Assembly (NCBI RefSeq): GCF_900114245.1 | Contig: NZ_FOSK01000016.1 | Coordinates: 57,404 to 121,403 of the forward strand | Length of the DNA: 64,000 bases | Direction: 5' to 3' | Source of the DNA: Pseudovibrio ascidiaceicola | Lineage (GTDB): Bacteria > Pseudomonadota > Alphaproteobacteria > Rhizobiales > Stappiaceae | Shown here: piece by piece, positions 9,145 to 17,540 of the stretch | Numbering within the stretch: the first letter of the stretch is position 1 | How the letters are laid out: the number at the start of each line of letters is the position of its first letter | Translations under genes and position numbers: made by a program | Notes under the pieces: model-generated | What the model saw: the letters and a program-made list of their open reading frames with translations, nothing else | The model's database searches: none | What the model was told of the DNA's origin: nothing

Positions 9145-9999
9145 ATGGAGACGCCTATGAGAAATCTCCCAGACGTATACCGTGGTGTAGACGACCTGCG
9201 GGCTGCACTATTACCTCTGAGACGAGAAGGCAAAACAATCGCTCTGGTTCCAACCATGGGGGCACTGCACGCAGGCCACCTGTCTCTGGTCGAAAAGGCC
9301 CGGGAACAAGCGGACATCGTGATTGTTTCAATCTTTGTGAATCCAAAACAATTCGCGCCGGGCGAAGATTTCGAGAGCTACCCAAGAACGGAAGAGTCTG
9401 ACCTGCAAAAGCTGGCAGACTACGACGTGTTTGGCGTCTTTGCTCCAAATGCACGGGAAATGTACCCGAACGGCTTTGCCACATCGATTCAGATCGAAGG
9501 CCCGGCCCTTGGCCTGGAAACAGATCACAGACCACACTTCTTCAACGGCGTCGCCACAGTGGTGGCAAAACTGTTGCTGGCTGTTCTGCCAGATCTCGCA
9601 GTGTTTGGTGAAAAAGATTATCAGCAGCTGCGCGTGATCAAGCAACTGGCCAGAGACCTGCACTTGCCAACCAAAGTCATCGGCGCTCCAACAGTGCGCG
9701 AAGAGGATGGCCTCGCCATGTCTTCTCGCAATGAGTATCTGGATGAAAAGGAACGCACGACAGCCAGAACAATTTCTGAAACGCTGCAGACAGCACGCAA
9801 CGCACTCCATAACGGTGAAAACTGGATGGAAGTCCGCAAAAAAGCGCTTGCTGTCCTGAAACTCTCAGGATTTGCGACAGACTACTTCGAGCTGCGCCAC
9901 GGCAAACACTTGGGCACCCCCATCGACGCCAAAGGCGCCCGCATTCTGGTCGCCGCCAAAGTCGGCGAAACCCGTTTGATCGACAATATCGAAGTATAA
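9145..9999 (+). CDS. panC: Pantoate-beta-alanine ligase (pantothenate synthetase)
   Basis: A 284-residue enzyme joining pantoate and beta-alanine with ATP to make pantothenate, the precursor of coenzyme A. The nucleotidyl-transferase signature VPTMGALHAGHLSLV (with the HxGH motif), VSIFVNPKQFAPGEDFESYPR, the FGEKDYQQL segment and AMSSRN (KMSKS equivalent) are all present. I choose the ATG at 9145 because GAGG sits 6 nt upstream; the ATG at 9133 has no useful ribosome site. panB and panD are not in the window. A hairpin without a T-run follows at 10008. Confidence 0.96.
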   Translation: METPMRNLPDVYRGVDDLRAALLPLRREGKTIALVPTMGALHAGHLSLVEKAREQADIVIVSIFVNPKQFAPGEDFESYPRTEESDLQKLADYDVFGVFAPNAREMYPNGFATSIQIEGPALGLETDHRPHFFNGVATVVAKLLLAVLPDLAVFGEKDYQQLRVIKQLARDLHLPTKVIGAPTVREEDGLAMSSRNEYLDEKERTTARTISETLQTARNALHNGENWMEVRKKALAVLKLSGFATDYFELRHGKHLGTPIDAKGARILVAAKVGETRLIDNIEV

Positions 10000-10007
10000 A
10001 ACGACCC

Positions 10008-10035
10008 TCCGGGCGAATGAATGCATTTGCCCGGA
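10008..10035. terminator. Stem-loop after panC, possible terminator
   Basis: A 12-bp stem with one G-T pair (10008-10019 with 10024-10035) and a 4-base loop begins 8 bases after the panC stop. No T-run follows on either side, so it may be a 3'-end stabiliser rather than an efficient terminator. Confidence 0.45.
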
Positions 10036-10079
10036 ACCCTGCTGCGCCTCAGGATCTCACACAGCTCAGCACATGCCCC

Positions 10080-10451
10080 CTAAAAATATCCGACATAGCT
10101 CAGATAAGTCCCAACTGCGATAAAAGCGATGCCTGTGGCGAGAACGCCCCTCTTCCCCATTTGCTGTGATTTTGTCATGTAATCTGGAATGACAATAAGG
10201 CTTGCCCCCTTCAACACAGCAGCTGCCCCAACCAGTGTTACGAGAGCGCCCGCCATGCTGGACACTTTGAAATGGTTGGCAAGCACAACCATACCAACCA
10301 CAAAATGCACAGCACCAGACAGATTGAGCAGGATTGGGTCTGCATCTGATTGGGCAGCAATCATCCGCTGGTAAAAATTGCTGGAAATAAAGAAACCAAG
10401 ACCTGTCACGAAAAGATATGGCCCGGCAATCGACGCAATAAGCTCAGTCAC
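10080..10451 (-). CDS. Small four-helix membrane protein of unknown function
   Basis: A 123-residue protein if started at the GTG at 10451, which follows CGGGAG 9 nt upstream; an in-frame ATG ten codons earlier (10481) is the alternative. Four hydrophobic segments are visible (about 5-22, 45-60, 68-86 and 104-122), with a short polar loop IPDYMTKSQQMGKRG before the last. No catalytic motif is recognisable; the layout is reminiscent of DoxX-like or DUF4345-type proteins but I cannot assign it. It lies 84 bases downstream of the DUF1489 gene on the same strand. Confidence 0.7.
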   Translation of the reverse strand: MTELIASIAGPYLFVTGLGFFISSNFYQRMIAAQSDADPILLNLSGAVHFVVGMVVLANHFKVSSMAGALVTLVGAAAVLKGASLIVIPDYMTKSQQMGKRGVLATGIAFIAVGTYLSYVGYF

Positions 10452-10535
10452 AGCATGGATCTCCCGAACAGACAGCCACATGCCGCGTTTATCTCATCCA
10501 GCTTATACAGATGCAATCCGCAAAAAAGGGATCTC

Positions 10536-10982
10536 TTAGATCAGGCAGAGCTCCTGCAACTCGCGGCGCATGCCCTCTGGCATTTCGGCAAGTTGATCAC
10601 CATCCAGCATTGGACCACTTACATCCGGCGGTGCATCTGACACTTTCAGGTACCGCCAGCCCTGAAAGGCACGGCGCGGCTGCAGCTGTGTCTGGTGGAG
10701 GAAAGGCTCCATCACAAGGTCACAGCGCTTCTTGCCAGAATCATCCTTGTGCACGCGGATATCAATCAGTTTCTGGCGAACCTGAACATTACCCTTGATC
10801 ACCCAGTACAGCGAACCACCATCCAGCAGCTCGTCAATGCGAGTCGGCACCATACGAGTCGTATGGATCTGCTCATCACTCAAGCCGTGTGACAGCGCCA
10901 GAATCTGTCGCTGTTCAATGTAATTCCGCAGCTGGTCAACGCTTTCCACGCCAACACAGAGTTTTACCAGATGTAACGTCAT
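10536..10982 (-). CDS. DUF1489 family protein
   Basis: A 148-residue soluble protein beginning MTLHLVKLCVGVESVDQL, the signature opening of DUF1489, a family confined largely to alphaproteobacteria. The conserved middle (TTRMVPTRIDELLDGGSLYWVIKG) and the end (FQGWRYLKVSDAPPDVS) are intact. The function of the family is unknown to me. The ATG at 10982 gives the family's usual start; a TTG three codons earlier is less likely. It faces the divergent TetR gene across 146 bases. Confidence 0.88.
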   Translation of the reverse strand: MTLHLVKLCVGVESVDQLRNYIEQRQILALSHGLSDEQIHTTRMVPTRIDELLDGGSLYWVIKGNVQVRQKLIDIRVHKDDSGKKRCDLVMEPFLHQTQLQPRRAFQGWRYLKVSDAPPDVSGPMLDGDQLAEMPEGMRRELQELCLI

Positions 10983-11100
10983 AGCGCTCAAATAGCAGGA
11001 AGCTCTGGCTTTTTCCAGTCATAGCAGCCCCCATAGCTAACGCATTGCACAAACATATCGGTGATCGCGCAGCCACGCTCTCCATTTTCTAATTTGACTC

Positions 11101-11120
11101 GGTAGAATGATCGCTCTACC
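11101..11120. promoter_or_regulatory. Palindromic operator candidate of the TetR regulator
   Basis: The perfect inverted repeat GGTAGA-N8-TCTACC ends 8 bases before the start codon of the TetR gene. Its position over the translation or transcription start is typical of an autoregulatory TetR operator. No other copy was noticed in the window. Confidence 0.6.
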
Positions 11121-11128
11121 AATTAATC

Positions 11129-11653
11129 ATGACTGATCTTGAACATTCCATCTGCACTGGCCTGGAAGGTGTCTTCGCAGCACGCGGCTTCACCGCCCCC
11201 GGCGTGGCAGAGCTCAAGCGCGGCTCTAATGTGAGCCTGCGCACACTCTACAAATACTTCCCCTCCAAAGAGCATATGATCATCGGCGCACTGGAAGTCC
11301 GTAATCAGCGCTACTTGTCCTTCCTGAGTGAGGCAGCAACACAGTCCCCTGATGATCCACTGGAAGGCATTCTCCGCACCATCGAACATTGGATGGCAAA
11401 CAACGCACCACACGGCTGCATGGATCAGGCGGCCCTTGCTGCCTATCCAGACAGCGCACTCGTCAGAGAATGCGTCACACGCCACAAGCAGCAAACCAAA
11501 GACCAGCTGGCAGCTCTTCTCGGCCTTGAGACCAATGCTGGAGAGCTCTTCATGATCCATGAAGGCATCGTCTCAACCTACCCCCTTCACGGATCCACTG
11601 TCTTCACCTGGGCTAAATCAGCAATTCAATCACTCACTCAGAAAGCAACATGA
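11129..11653 (+). CDS. TetR-family transcriptional regulator
   Basis: A 174-residue repressor with an N-terminal helix-turn-helix (about 10-50; VAELKRGSNVSLRTLYKYFPSKEHM is the TetR recognition-helix signature) and a C-terminal ligand-binding region. Its start is preceded by a clean inverted repeat rather than a strong Shine-Dalgarno site. The stop codon lies inside the start region of the downstream oxidoreductase (ATGATG, 11650-11653), so the two are translationally coupled and the regulator probably controls its own operon. The inducer is unknown. Confidence 0.9.
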   Translation: MTDLEHSICTGLEGVFAARGFTAPGVAELKRGSNVSLRTLYKYFPSKEHMIIGALEVRNQRYLSFLSEAATQSPDDPLEGILRTIEHWMANNAPHGCMDQAALAAYPDSALVRECVTRHKQQTKDQLAALLGLETNAGELFMIHEGIVSTYPLHGSTVFTWAKSAIQSLTQKAT

Positions 11654-12741
11654 TGAGCACCCTCCCCACCACAATGACTGCAGTAACGCTCACTGGGCAC
11701 GGCGGACCGGACATGTTGGAGCTGCGTACAGACCTGCCCTTGCCTGCCATCGGCTCTGAGGATGTGCTGATCGAGGTTCTGGCAGCAGGCGTCAACAACA
11801 CCGACATCAACACACGAAAAGCATGGTACTCCCGCTACGACAATCAGGCAGAAGATGCCACATGGTCCGGCCAGCCACTCCAGTTCCCCCGCATTCAGGG
11901 CATAGACGTGTGCGGACGGGTCGTCGCGACAGGCACGAAGGTCGATCAGACGCTTCTAGGCAAGCGCGTACTGGTAGAACCTTGCCTGCAATATGCCAAT
12001 GGCAAAAAGCTAGAGTCTCCATGGTTCATGGGATCAGAGTGTGATGGCGGCTTTGCTGAATTTGTTTCAATCGACCACCGTCACGTCTACCCAATCCAAA
12101 GCCAGTTGAACGATCTGGAGCTGGCATCCTTCCCCTGCTCGTATTCAACCGCTGAGAACATGCTGACACGCGCCAACCTGAAAGCCGGAGAAACGGTTCT
12201 GGTGACGGGAGCCTCAGGAGGTGTTGGCTCAGCCGCCCTCCAGCTGGCACGTGCACGCGGCGCACATGTCATCGCCATCTCTTCCGCATCCAAAGCACAG
12301 ATGCTTGAGGAGCTGGGCGCAAGCCGCGTTCTGGATCGCAGTGATGACCTGTTAGAATGCCTCGGCCCAAACAGTATTGATGTGGTGGTTGATCTGGTCG
12401 CCGGTCCGCAATGGCCAGCCCTTCTTGCCATTCTCAAGCCCAAGGGGCGCTATGCAGTCGCCGGGGCGATGGCTGGCCCCATCGTAGAACTGGATGTCCG
12501 CACACTCTATCTGAAAGACCTGAGCTTCTTCGGCTGCACCGTGCTGGAACCCGAAGTTTTCGGCAACCTTGTAACCCACATTGAATCAGGCAACATAAAA
12601 CCACTGGTCGCACAAACCTTCCCGCTCTCGAAAATTGGCGAGGCACAAGAGGTTTTTGAGCAAAAGAACCATTTGGGAAAGATTGTACTGGCAGTCGCAG
12701 GCAATTGCTCTGGCGAGAAAACCGCTCGCAAACTGCCCTAG
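11650..12741 (+). CDS. MDR-superfamily zinc-independent alcohol dehydrogenase / quinone oxidoreductase-like protein
   Basis: A 363-residue medium-chain dehydrogenase. The GroES-like catalytic domain (about 1-160, with AAGVNNTDINTR) precedes a Rossmann domain whose NAD(P)-binding loop is VLVTGASGGVGSAALQLA (about 186-203). Structural-zinc cysteines are absent, pointing to the quinone-oxidoreductase-like branch that reduces quinones or reactive enals with NADPH. Co-transcription with a TetR gene suggests induction by a toxic electrophile; that is inference. The second Met of the doublet at 11653 is an equally good start. Confidence 0.88.
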   Translation: MMSTLPTTMTAVTLTGHGGPDMLELRTDLPLPAIGSEDVLIEVLAAGVNNTDINTRKAWYSRYDNQAEDATWSGQPLQFPRIQGIDVCGRVVATGTKVDQTLLGKRVLVEPCLQYANGKKLESPWFMGSECDGGFAEFVSIDHRHVYPIQSQLNDLELASFPCSYSTAENMLTRANLKAGETVLVTGASGGVGSAALQLARARGAHVIAISSASKAQMLEELGASRVLDRSDDLLECLGPNSIDVVVDLVAGPQWPALLAILKPKGRYAVAGAMAGPIVELDVRTLYLKDLSFFGCTVLEPEVFGNLVTHIESGNIKPLVAQTFPLSKIGEAQEVFEQKNHLGKIVLAVAGNCSGEKTARKLP

Positions 12742-12802
12742 CGTCCATTGCGTGACAAAAAGCACATTATCGATTTTGAAGTTACGCTAGAACCAGCTCA
12801 AA

Positions 12803-12836
12803 GAAAAAGGGATGCAGACGTCACATCTGCATCCCT
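12803..12836 (-). terminator. Strong terminator of the small membrane peptide gene
   Basis: An 11-bp perfect stem (12808-12818 with 12826-12836) runs on the minus strand into CTTTTTCTTTG. It lies 34 bases beyond the stop of the 35-codon gene. On the plus strand it lacks a T-run, so it serves the minus-strand gene. Confidence 0.75.
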
Positions 12837-12869
12837 AGCAAAATCCGCGTTCAAGCAGTTATCTTGGGA

Positions 12870-12977
12870 TTAACTGCCGGCACCTGCAAATACGTAAAGC
12901 AGCGCCATAACGCCGCCGAGGGTTGCGACAGTCCACACAGTGAACCCCCAGCAGGACTTCTGAATTTCGTGATCCAT
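12870..12977 (-). CDS. 35-residue single-span membrane peptide
   Basis: The peptide begins MDHEIQKSCWGF and continues as one hydrophobic segment (about residues 12-32) ending FAGAGS. An N-terminal charged stretch, a central aromatic/Gly-rich helix and a short polar end fit a small inner-membrane protein, such as accessory peptides of oxidases or transporters. Support for expression is the dedicated strong terminator immediately downstream. The ribosome site (GGTG, 5 nt) is weak. I do not recognise the family. It lies alone between converging and diverging larger genes, so no partner is suggested. Confidence 0.55.
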   Translation of the reverse strand: MDHEIQKSCWGFTVWTVATLGGVMALLYVFAGAGS

Positions 12978-13476
12978 AAAACACCGTTTAATGGTTGATA
13001 CACGTGCGCCGAGGAAACCCCGTCAGCACAGGGCGCACGGAATATCCCTTCCGTGATCAAAGCGCAACAGCAAAACGGCAAAATTTGGCTTGCTAGACCG
13101 CCGCACCTCACTACGTACAAATCACTACTCATTCATCAGTCAGATATACCTACCCCATAAAAACTCATAGCTCCAAAGAGTTAGGGCTCTTTAGAATTGA
13201 TAAAATTATCGATAACCATAAAAAAATTCACTCAAAATATTTATGCAAAAATTCGTTCAAAACTCGACTTTATTGAGAACTGAGTACCCTATAGGACAAC
13301 TCAAACTCCATTTTTTGATCATTCCGAGTCTGTTTTCACGCAATTTAGCCGGGCTCACACAGCCGCATATCATCCGCGCCCTCTAGCCCCTCTCCGTAAA
13401 TCATGCCAAACATAAGACTGCCCCTTTCAATCTAAACGGGCAGATGTTCGGACTCAGGCTAAAAACAGAAAGACCA
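12978..13476. other. A+T-rich intergenic region without a gene
   Basis: About 500 bases between the small peptide gene and the DUF599 gene. It contains a 6-bp hairpin (13175-13192) and the palindrome GATAA-AA-TTATC (13199-13210) in a markedly A+T-rich stretch. No coding frame is supported; the promoter of the peptide gene must lie at its left end. Confidence 0.45.
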
Positions 13477-14193
13477 ATGCTTCAGATCCAGTTTTCCAAC
13501 TTCATTGCCATCCTCATCTTCGTCTCCTCATGGGGCTTGTACAGCTGGCTGGCCTATCGAAGTCCCTGGTCCAAAAACACGCTCTCTCATGCCATGGACG
13601 CGCATCGCTATCGCTGGATGAATGCCATGCTCAAACGAGAGGTGCGCATCGCTGACACCAATATCGCTTCCGGCCTGCAGCAAGGCACCGCATTCTTCGC
13701 CTCGGCCTCTCTTCTGGCCATCGGTGGCACGGTCACTCTGCTCAGCGCAATGGATGAGGTCACAGCCCTTGCCCGCACGCTCGATCTGCCATTTTTGGAT
13801 GATCCAATTCAGAACGAAGCCAAGACCTTCGGTTTGATGATCATTCTGGCCTACGCGTTCTTTAAATTCGGCTGGGCTTATCGCTTATTCAATTACACCA
13901 CCATCGTCATGGGCTCGATTCCTGACGACTGTCATGAAGACAATGCAGAAGCGGTTGACGCCTCCCTACGCGCAGCACGGCTGGCAACCCTTGCAGGTCG
14001 CCACTTCAGCAGCGGCCAGCAAGCGCTCTTCTTCGCAGTAGGTTATTTAGGGTGGTATGCAGGGCCGTTCGTGTTCATCGGAACGACCCTTATGGTGACA
14101 TTGGTGCTGTTGCGCCGTCAGTTTTTCTCAAAAGCAAGAAAAGCTGTGTTGCCGGGTCCAAATACACAAGATCGCGTTAATTCCGGCGCCTGA
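13477..14193 (+). CDS. DUF599 membrane protein
   Basis: A 238-residue integral membrane protein with four hydrophobic segments (about 8-26, 60-82, 100-125 and 185-215). The HRYRWM segment after the first helix and the arrangement fit DUF599, whose function is not known to me. Two starts are possible: ATG 13477 (MLQIQF, ahead of the first span) and ATG 13444, 11 codons upstream; neither has a strong ribosome site. The last 76 bases overlap, tail to tail, the end of the cyclase gene on the other strand. Confidence 0.8.
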   Translation: MLQIQFSNFIAILIFVSSWGLYSWLAYRSPWSKNTLSHAMDAHRYRWMNAMLKREVRIADTNIASGLQQGTAFFASASLLAIGGTVTLLSAMDEVTALARTLDLPFLDDPIQNEAKTFGLMIILAYAFFKFGWAYRLFNYTTIVMGSIPDDCHEDNAEAVDASLRAARLATLAGRHFSSGQQALFFAVGYLGWYAGPFVFIGTTLMVTLVLLRRQFFSKARKAVLPGPNTQDRVNSGA

Positions 14194-15359
14194 TAAACCT
14201 TCACCGGTGTGGGGAAGCCCTTGAGCGGGTATGTCCCCACATAGGTATCCTCACAACAGCTGAGAACTTCCGCGACTGACTGCGAAATCAACATTTCCTG
14301 GTTGAGGCGCTTTGAAAGATCGGCAATCCGTGCAGCCTCATTCACCACTGGTCCAACAACCGTAAAGTCCAGTCGCCGCTGCCCGCCAACATTGCCAAAG
14401 AACACCCGCCCTGAATGCACACCCATACCAACATGGATGGCAGGCAGATCAGGAAATCCGCGCGCATTCGCAATCGCCAGATCCGCCATGCTTTCTCGCA
14501 GTGCCGACATGGCTTCAAACGCCGCTATTCTGGCGCTTTGCTCATCGGTATAGGGAAACACCGCCAGAACTTCGTCGCCGATAAACTTCAGGATCTCGCC
14601 GCCGTGCTGTTCAACCCGCGACGTAACGATGCCAAAATACTCATTAAGCAGTTGCAACAGGGCTGTATCTGGCAGGTAATTAGAAAAGCCAGTGAAGTTG
14701 CGGATGTCACAAAACGCTACAATCGCGTTGATATGCTCTCCATCTCCCCGCCGGATCTCACCATTCATCACCCGCCGCCCGGCACGTGTTCCAAGATAGG
14801 TATTGAGAATGTTCTCGGAGGCCTGCCGGGAGTTAAACAGCTCACAAATCAACGAAAGAGGAGCGCAGATCTGCTCAAACAAGCTGATGTCTTCATCCTT
14901 GAAGCCCTCAACAGCGCGCGAAGCAAAGGCCAGCCCATGCACCTCGCCATCCGAGAAGAACATAGGGAGGGCCACATAATCCGTATACCCTTGCTCTTTA
15001 AGTTCCTGAATGACTTTGAGCCGGTCATACTCATCATGATGGCCAAACTTGTGCCGGATCATATGCCCGGCTTCAATAGACCGCTTCCATAAGCTTTGAT
15101 TGTAGGACTCACTCATCTCAGGTGTGTGCTGGAAATATCGCACACGCGGCCCAACGCCCCGCTCCCAGATAAGCCCCTCACCATGATAGTTCGGATCCAG
15201 AATAGAAATACCGGTCGAGATCCGGTCCACAACAACGCCAAGGTCCTGCAAATGCTCGCCCAATGCCGCAAAGATACGACAGGGACGCCCCAACATTTTT
15301 GCGTCCTTGGACAGCCATTCCATTAAATCGCAAAGGGAAAAAGACTCACTATTAGACAT
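14118..15359 (-). CDS. Adenylate/guanylate cyclase (class III) with GAF-like sensor region
   Basis: A 413-residue cytoplasmic protein. The first ~190 residues look like a GAF-type domain (YVALPMFFSDGEVHGLAFASR). The cyclase homology domain (about 205-400) keeps both metal-binding aspartates (AFCDIRNFTGFS and FIGDEVLAVF), the substrate-contacting Lys just before the second (EILKFIGDE), and the transition-state Asn/Arg pair in VVNEAARI. It should therefore be able to make a cyclic nucleotide, more probably cAMP. The input signal is unknown. Its 3' end overlaps the converging DUF599 gene by 76 bases. Confidence 0.92.
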   Translation of the reverse strand: MSNSESFSLCDLMEWLSKDAKMLGRPCRIFAALGEHLQDLGVVVDRISTGISILDPNYHGEGLIWERGVGPRVRYFQHTPEMSESYNQSLWKRSIEAGHMIRHKFGHHDEYDRLKVIQELKEQGYTDYVALPMFFSDGEVHGLAFASRAVEGFKDEDISLFEQICAPLSLICELFNSRQASENILNTYLGTRAGRRVMNGEIRRGDGEHINAIVAFCDIRNFTGFSNYLPDTALLQLLNEYFGIVTSRVEQHGGEILKFIGDEVLAVFPYTDEQSARIAAFEAMSALRESMADLAIANARGFPDLPAIHVGMGVHSGRVFFGNVGGQRRLDFTVVGPVVNEAARIADLSKRLNQEMLISQSVAEVLSCCEDTYVGTYPLKGFPTPVKVYQAPELTRSCVFGPGNTAFLAFEKN

Positions 15360-15675
15360 TTACACCCCAGAGACGAGCGGAAAAGAAGACCACGTAAAAT
15401 CACCACACTCGCAAGCAAACACGGCGAAAATTTCAATATTTCTTATCATTTACTTTTCAACTCAGACATTTACAGGAATCCCATCAAGAAACTCTCGCCT
15501 TTTTTGCTAGACTTTCTCCACAATTCAACACACGCGCAACGTGTAAATGCTTCAAATTTTAAAAATTTGTAGCCAACAACCTGCACAACTCCTATTTTCG
15601 CTCAAAAATATGAACACAGCACGCATCTGGTGATTGTCCATCCAATCACTGCGCTTTTAACCGAGAAACCCTGCA
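15360..15675. other. Divergent promoter region between the cyclase gene and thiE
   Basis: A 316-base A+T-rich region separating divergent genes. I looked for a TPP riboswitch ahead of thiE and found no match to its conserved core. No gene is supported; promoters for both genes should lie here. Confidence 0.45.
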
Positions 15676-16278
15676 ATGTTAGATCGCTTTTATCTGATTA
15701 TCGATGGCACCCAATGGCTGCCACGTATCCTTCCTCTTGGCGTCAAATGTCTCCAACTCCGCATCAAAGACAAGTCAGAGGATGAAATCCGATCTCAGGT
15801 CCGGGAAGCAAAACAGCTTTGCGACAAAGCCGGCACAGTGCTTATCGTCAACGATCACTGGCAAGCTGCCTACGACGCAAACGTGGGCTATGTGCATTTA
15901 GGACAGGAAGATCTGAAAACCGCCGATTTCCGCGCACTCCGTTCCGCAGGAATCTACTACGGTGTTTCCACCCATGATGAAGCCGAGCTGGACACAGCTC
16001 TGGCGCTAGATCCTGAATATGTGGCCCTTGGTCCAATTTACAATAGCGCAACAAAAGAAATGCGCTGGCAGCCACAAGGTCTCGAAACACTAAAAAGATG
16101 GCGCGCCCGCACAAGTAAACATCTGGTCGCTATCGGCGGCATCAGCCTGGACCGCGCCGCCGAAGTATTCGAAAGCGGCGCCGATTCCATCGCCACCATC
16201 TCCGACGTTACCAGCGCCCCCAACCCAGAACACCGCACCACCCAATGGCTCAAAGCCTCCAAAGACTGGCAGCGGTAA
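15676..16278 (+). CDS. thiE: Thiamine-phosphate synthase
   Basis: A 200-residue TIM-barrel enzyme coupling HMP-pyrophosphate with thiazole phosphate to give thiamine phosphate. Diagnostic segments are CLQLRIKD (beta strand 2), VLIVNDHW, GYVHLGQEDL, LGPIYNSATKEM and the phosphate-binding VAIGGIS near the end. It is alone rather than in a thiCOGE operon, so it may be one of two ThiE-type proteins in this genome. A shared bidirectional terminator follows. Confidence 0.93.
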   Translation: MLDRFYLIIDGTQWLPRILPLGVKCLQLRIKDKSEDEIRSQVREAKQLCDKAGTVLIVNDHWQAAYDANVGYVHLGQEDLKTADFRALRSAGIYYGVSTHDEAELDTALALDPEYVALGPIYNSATKEMRWQPQGLETLKRWRARTSKHLVAIGGISLDRAAEVFESGADSIATISDVTSAPNPEHRTTQWLKASKDWQR

Positions 16279-16283
16279 AAACA

Positions 16284-16320
16284 AAAAAAGCCGCCTCAGC
16301 AGTCCTTGCGCGGCGGCTTT
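16284..16320. terminator. Bidirectional terminator between thiE and the outer-membrane protein gene
   Basis: AAAGCCGCC and GGCGGCTTT (16288-16296 with 16312-16320) form a stem bordered by an A-run on the left and T on the right, between two converging genes. Confidence 0.8.
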
Positions 16321-16339
16321 CTCATTTCAGGCATATGTC

Positions 16340-17344
16340 TTAAAAGCGGATCGATGCACCTGCGCTAAATCCATAAAACAGCAAGGTGTCATCCCCCTCC
16401 AGCACATCATAGTCAGGCAAGCCGACACGATGATACTCTTCTGTTCCATCAGAAACACCATTCAACAACATCGCATAACCGCCTAGGTTAAAGGCAAGCC
16501 GCTCTGAGTACTGATAGGTCAGCTTCGGCGCAATCTCCGCATAAGCAGCAAAGTGATTCAGGCTTTCTTTCTTGCGAATATCAACAGAGCTATCGCTGTC
16601 ACTCGTCAGACGGCTGCTGAAATCAATCCGGTTTACCCCAACGCCTACGGTTGCCCGACCACCCAAATAAACCTTCTCAAAAAGCTCATACCTGCCTTCA
16701 ACACCGAACTGCGCACCAAAGATATGATTATTCGTTGCCAGTTTGACACGATCAGTTTGATCATCTGTTCCCTGATACTCTTCAATCTCATCAAAGGTCG
16801 CAGCATTGAGTTTGTTACGCTGCCCAATGTAGCGAAGCCCCCCAAGAACAGTCAGGCCATAGAAGTTCGTTTGCCGCTGTACATTAACTTCACCACCCCA
16901 CAGCTCACGTTGGTAGTCAAAAGAAGAGGCATAGGCAGCATCGGAGTTGCGAAAATCTGGATTACTTGGACCTGACACGTGGTCATAATCACTATCATAA
17001 GCAGCTGAGAGGTTTTCTCCTGCGTTGATAACGTCGCGCTCAGCTTTAATTCGTCCAGAATACAGACCCGAGAATTGCAGGCTGTAGTCTGCCCATTCGC
17101 CCTGCCCCGGCACTACAACACTCAACCGTCCACCCGGCGCCAACCGAAAACGATCCAAAATATCAGCGTGGAACACTTCCTCTGTGCTGTAATTGACAAC
17201 AAGCGCACCTTTGCCAGTTCCCGCACTGGAAAGGAACAGGCCTTCCAGATCCACCTGCACACGCGCATCCTCTGCGAGAGAAGCTCTTGCTGAACAAACC
17301 ATAAGTGATGAAAGCAGCATCAGGCCACAGAGTTTCTTATTCAT
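16340..17344 (-). CDS. Outer-membrane beta-barrel protein of unknown function
   Basis: A 334-residue protein with a Sec signal peptide (about 1-24, ending ASLA-ED) and alternating hydrophobic/polar strands throughout. It ends in GFSAGASIRF, a C-terminal aromatic strand of the kind recognised by the BAM machinery. Strand-forming repeats such as YGLTVLGGLRYIG and RLAFNLGGYAMLL support a barrel of roughly a dozen strands. No porin or receptor family is recognisable. It is transcribed alone; three copies of GAATAC upstream may be regulatory. Confidence 0.75.
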   Translation of the reverse strand: MNKKLCGLMLLSSLMVCSARASLAEDARVQVDLEGLFLSSAGTGKGALVVNYSTEEVFHADILDRFRLAPGGRLSVVVPGQGEWADYSLQFSGLYSGRIKAERDVINAGENLSAAYDSDYDHVSGPSNPDFRNSDAAYASSFDYQRELWGGEVNVQRQTNFYGLTVLGGLRYIGQRNKLNAATFDEIEEYQGTDDQTDRVKLATNNHIFGAQFGVEGRYELFEKVYLGGRATVGVGVNRIDFSSRLTSDSDSSVDIRKKESLNHFAAYAEIAPKLTYQYSERLAFNLGGYAMLLNGVSDGTEEYHRVGLPDYDVLEGDDTLLFYGFSAGASIRF

Positions 17345-17400
17345 TTTTAGCCGCCCCTTTTGGCTTTATCGATAACATCGTATTACCTAGGGGAACACTC

Positions 17401-17440
17401 GAATACAAAAAGAATACGGCTATTTACATAATATGTATTC
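17401..17440. promoter_or_regulatory. Cluster of GAATAC hexamers upstream of the outer-membrane protein gene
   Basis: GAATAC occurs directly repeated at 17401-17406 and 17412-17417 (11 bp apart) and inverted at 17435-17440, within 100 bp upstream of the start at 17344. The spacing is compatible with a regulator binding on one helix face. Confidence 0.35.
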
Positions 17441-17489
17441 TCTCTGCGTCATTTAAGAAACAGTGACGCAAACGGCACCTCCAGCCCAT

Positions 17490-17516
17490 AAAAAAGGCGC
17501 CCCCAAAGAGCGCCTT
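17490..17516 (-). terminator. Terminator of the ClpP paralogue gene
   Basis: The stem AAGGCGC/GCGCCTT (17494-17500 with 17510-17516) is followed on the minus strand by a T-run, 24 bases after the stop. Confidence 0.75.
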
Positions 17517-17540
17517 CTTCAATCAGTATAGTGAGCTTGC

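Noticed and set aside
15541..15675. Possible TPP riboswitch ahead of thiE, prompted by CCGAGAAACCCTGC just before the start
   Set aside because: Only a chance resemblance to the CUGAGA and ACCCU pieces; the GAACCTGATC and GGTAATGCC blocks are missing and no closing helix can be drawn.
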